From the NCBI RefSeq assembly GCF_037546185.1, contig NZ_JAWMWH010000001.1, positions 992,001 through 1,056,000 on the forward strand: DNA of 64,000 nt, given 5' to 3'. The translations under genes were made by a program, and so were the position numbers. Origin of the DNA: Nicoliella lavandulae (GTDB taxonomy: Bacteria; Bacillota; Bacilli; Lactobacillales; Lactobacillaceae). Positions 63,297 through 64,000 of this stretch are shown here, in pieces. Numbering within the stretch: the stretch's first letter is position 1; each line of letters opens with the position of its first letter. The notes under the pieces are model-generated. The model ran no database searches and was not told where the DNA came from. It was given only the letters and a program-made list of their open reading frames with translations.

Positions 63297-64000
63297 TGTT
63301 AAACCAAGATAAGCAACCATCATTAACTGAATCATCTGATAGCGTTGGTAATGGGCACAGGTGGATTTCTCTAAAGTGGAAATGGTCTGTCGGGACTTCG
63401 GTTGTTGTTTTTCTGGTAACATCAATTTTCTCATTTTTGATTTATAATCGGTTTTCAGACGTCTTATTTAACCAAGAGGTCGATCACGTGCGGAGTACGT
63501 TAAATAGTACTGCCGGGCGTTTAGAAACCCTAAATCAATTTGATCGAAATAGTGTATATTCTGTTTTATCACCACGAGTGACCCCAAATGATCACAACAA
63601 TCAATTAATTGCGCCCAATTCGGTGTTTAGTAATCTTTCCCGTAATAACACGTCTATTAATGTTTTGAATCAGGATGATAATTCAGTGTTTATGCTGGGG
63701 CAGACTTATTCTAAAAAGTTAAATCAACCGATTTTAAAGCAAAATATTTATGGTAAACGAATCAATCATTCTTTGATGTTAATTGGTGAGATGCCAATTC
63801 ATGCCAAAAGTAATAATCAACGGATCGGTTCAGTCCGCATTGTTGATCAGTTAAATGATTATCATGCCACGACTAATAAACTGATCGTGATCTTAGTGTT
63901 ACTACTAATCATCACGACATTGGTTTCATCCATTTTGGCCTATGCAATGGCAGCTTACTTCTTAAGGCCCATCAATAAAATTCGGCGCACCATCAATGAA
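63293..64000 (+). CDS. Sensor histidine kinase, N-terminal part, cut by window edge
   Basis: 236 codons of an open frame with no stop, running off the right end. The start ATGATG overlaps the regulator stop (TGA at 63294-63296), the usual arrangement for a pair. Layout: cytoplasmic tail (1-30), membrane helix 1 (about 31-51), a 140-residue extracellular sensor region, membrane helix 2 (about 196-224), and the start of a HAMP domain (FLRPINKIRRTINE). The kinase core lies outside the window. Confidence 0.88.
   Translation, partial: MMLNQDKQPSLTESSDSVGNGHRWISLKWKWSVGTSVVVFLVTSIFSFLIYNRFSDVLFNQEVDHVRSTLNSTAGRLETLNQFDRNSVYSVLSPRVTPNDHNNQLIAPNSVFSNLSRNNTSINVLNQDDNSVFMLGQTYSKKLNQPILKQNIYGKRINHSLMLIGEMPIHAKSNNQRIGSVRIVDQLNDYHATTNKLIVILVLLLIITTLVSSILAYAMAAYFLRPINKIRRTINE

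Noticed and set aside
1..64000. CRISPR arrays, prophage, toxin-antitoxin or restriction systems
   Set aside because: No regularly spaced repeats, phage structural genes or recognisable defence genes were seen in either strand.

Overview
The window is a stretch of ordinary chromosome from a low-GC Gram-positive of the Lactobacillales, most likely Lactobacillaceae. The reasons are the PepV dipeptidase, the L-2-hydroxyisocaproate dehydrogenase-type enzyme, an L-Lys/D-Asp type peptidoglycan gene set, two T-box leaders, an L20 leader, the Bacillus-like order of the prsA-hit-ecsAB, ytpP-ytpR-sftA-murC and yqeG-yqeM blocks, strong AGGAGG ribosome binding sites and many TTG starts. No rRNA, CRISPR array, prophage or plasmid functions were seen. 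One IS3-family element is the only clear mobile DNA.

Layout: 1-5.7 kb holds a cut-off nnrD, pepV, a deoxynucleoside kinase, mscL and a secreted S53 (sedolisin-type) acid protease coupled to a tiny two-helix membrane protein. 5.7-17.2 kb is a complete eleven-gene purine operon (purEKCSQLFMNHD) behind a promoter with a pair of inverted PurBoxes; of the steps to IMP only purB is missing. 17.2-21.6 kb is a folate operon (folB-folK-folE-folC-folP) closed by a Nudix hydrolase that may be the missing FolQ. 21.6-27.4 kb has a tRNA-Leu and then asnB-murE-aslA-racD, which together look like a module for an amidated D-aspartate cross-bridge on L-lysine peptidoglycan. 27.4-33.2 kb has a small membrane protein, a 2-hydroxyacid dehydrogenase, tRNA-Gly directly followed by an arginine T-box and argS, and a class A penicillin-binding protein.

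33.24-34.69 kb is an IS150-like IS3-family insertion with a programmed -1 frameshift. It sits inside a hairpin whose two arms remain on either side, so it seems to have split the terminator of prsA. 34.7-39.2 kb is prsA, a YtxH-like gene and hit on the minus strand, divergent from ecsAB-trmB. 39.2-48.9 kb runs thioredoxin-like (ytpP), ytpR, sftA, murC, a Bax-inhibitor-like membrane protein, polA, mutM and coaE. 49.5-54.7 kb has nrdR-dnaB-dnaI and thrS with a T-box leader. 54.7-56.1 kb is the L20-leader/infC-rpmI-rplT operon, with infC apparently starting at AUA. 56.1-62.5 kb is the yqeG-yqeH-yhbY-nadD-yqeK-rsfS-yqeM-tmcAL block and yceD-rpmF. The window ends in a CovR/ArlR-type response regulator and the first part of its sensor kinase.

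No wholly new system is evident. The most rewarding points are regulatory: the IS-split terminator and the IS end hairpin, the tRNA-Gly/T-box tandem, the PurBox pair, the infC start codon, and the unusual thrS leader. Among genes, the coupled S53 protease pair, the N-terminally extended FolP with its Nudix neighbour, and the D-Asp cross-bridge cluster are most worth following up. All functions are assigned from motifs and gene order read by eye; no database search was run.
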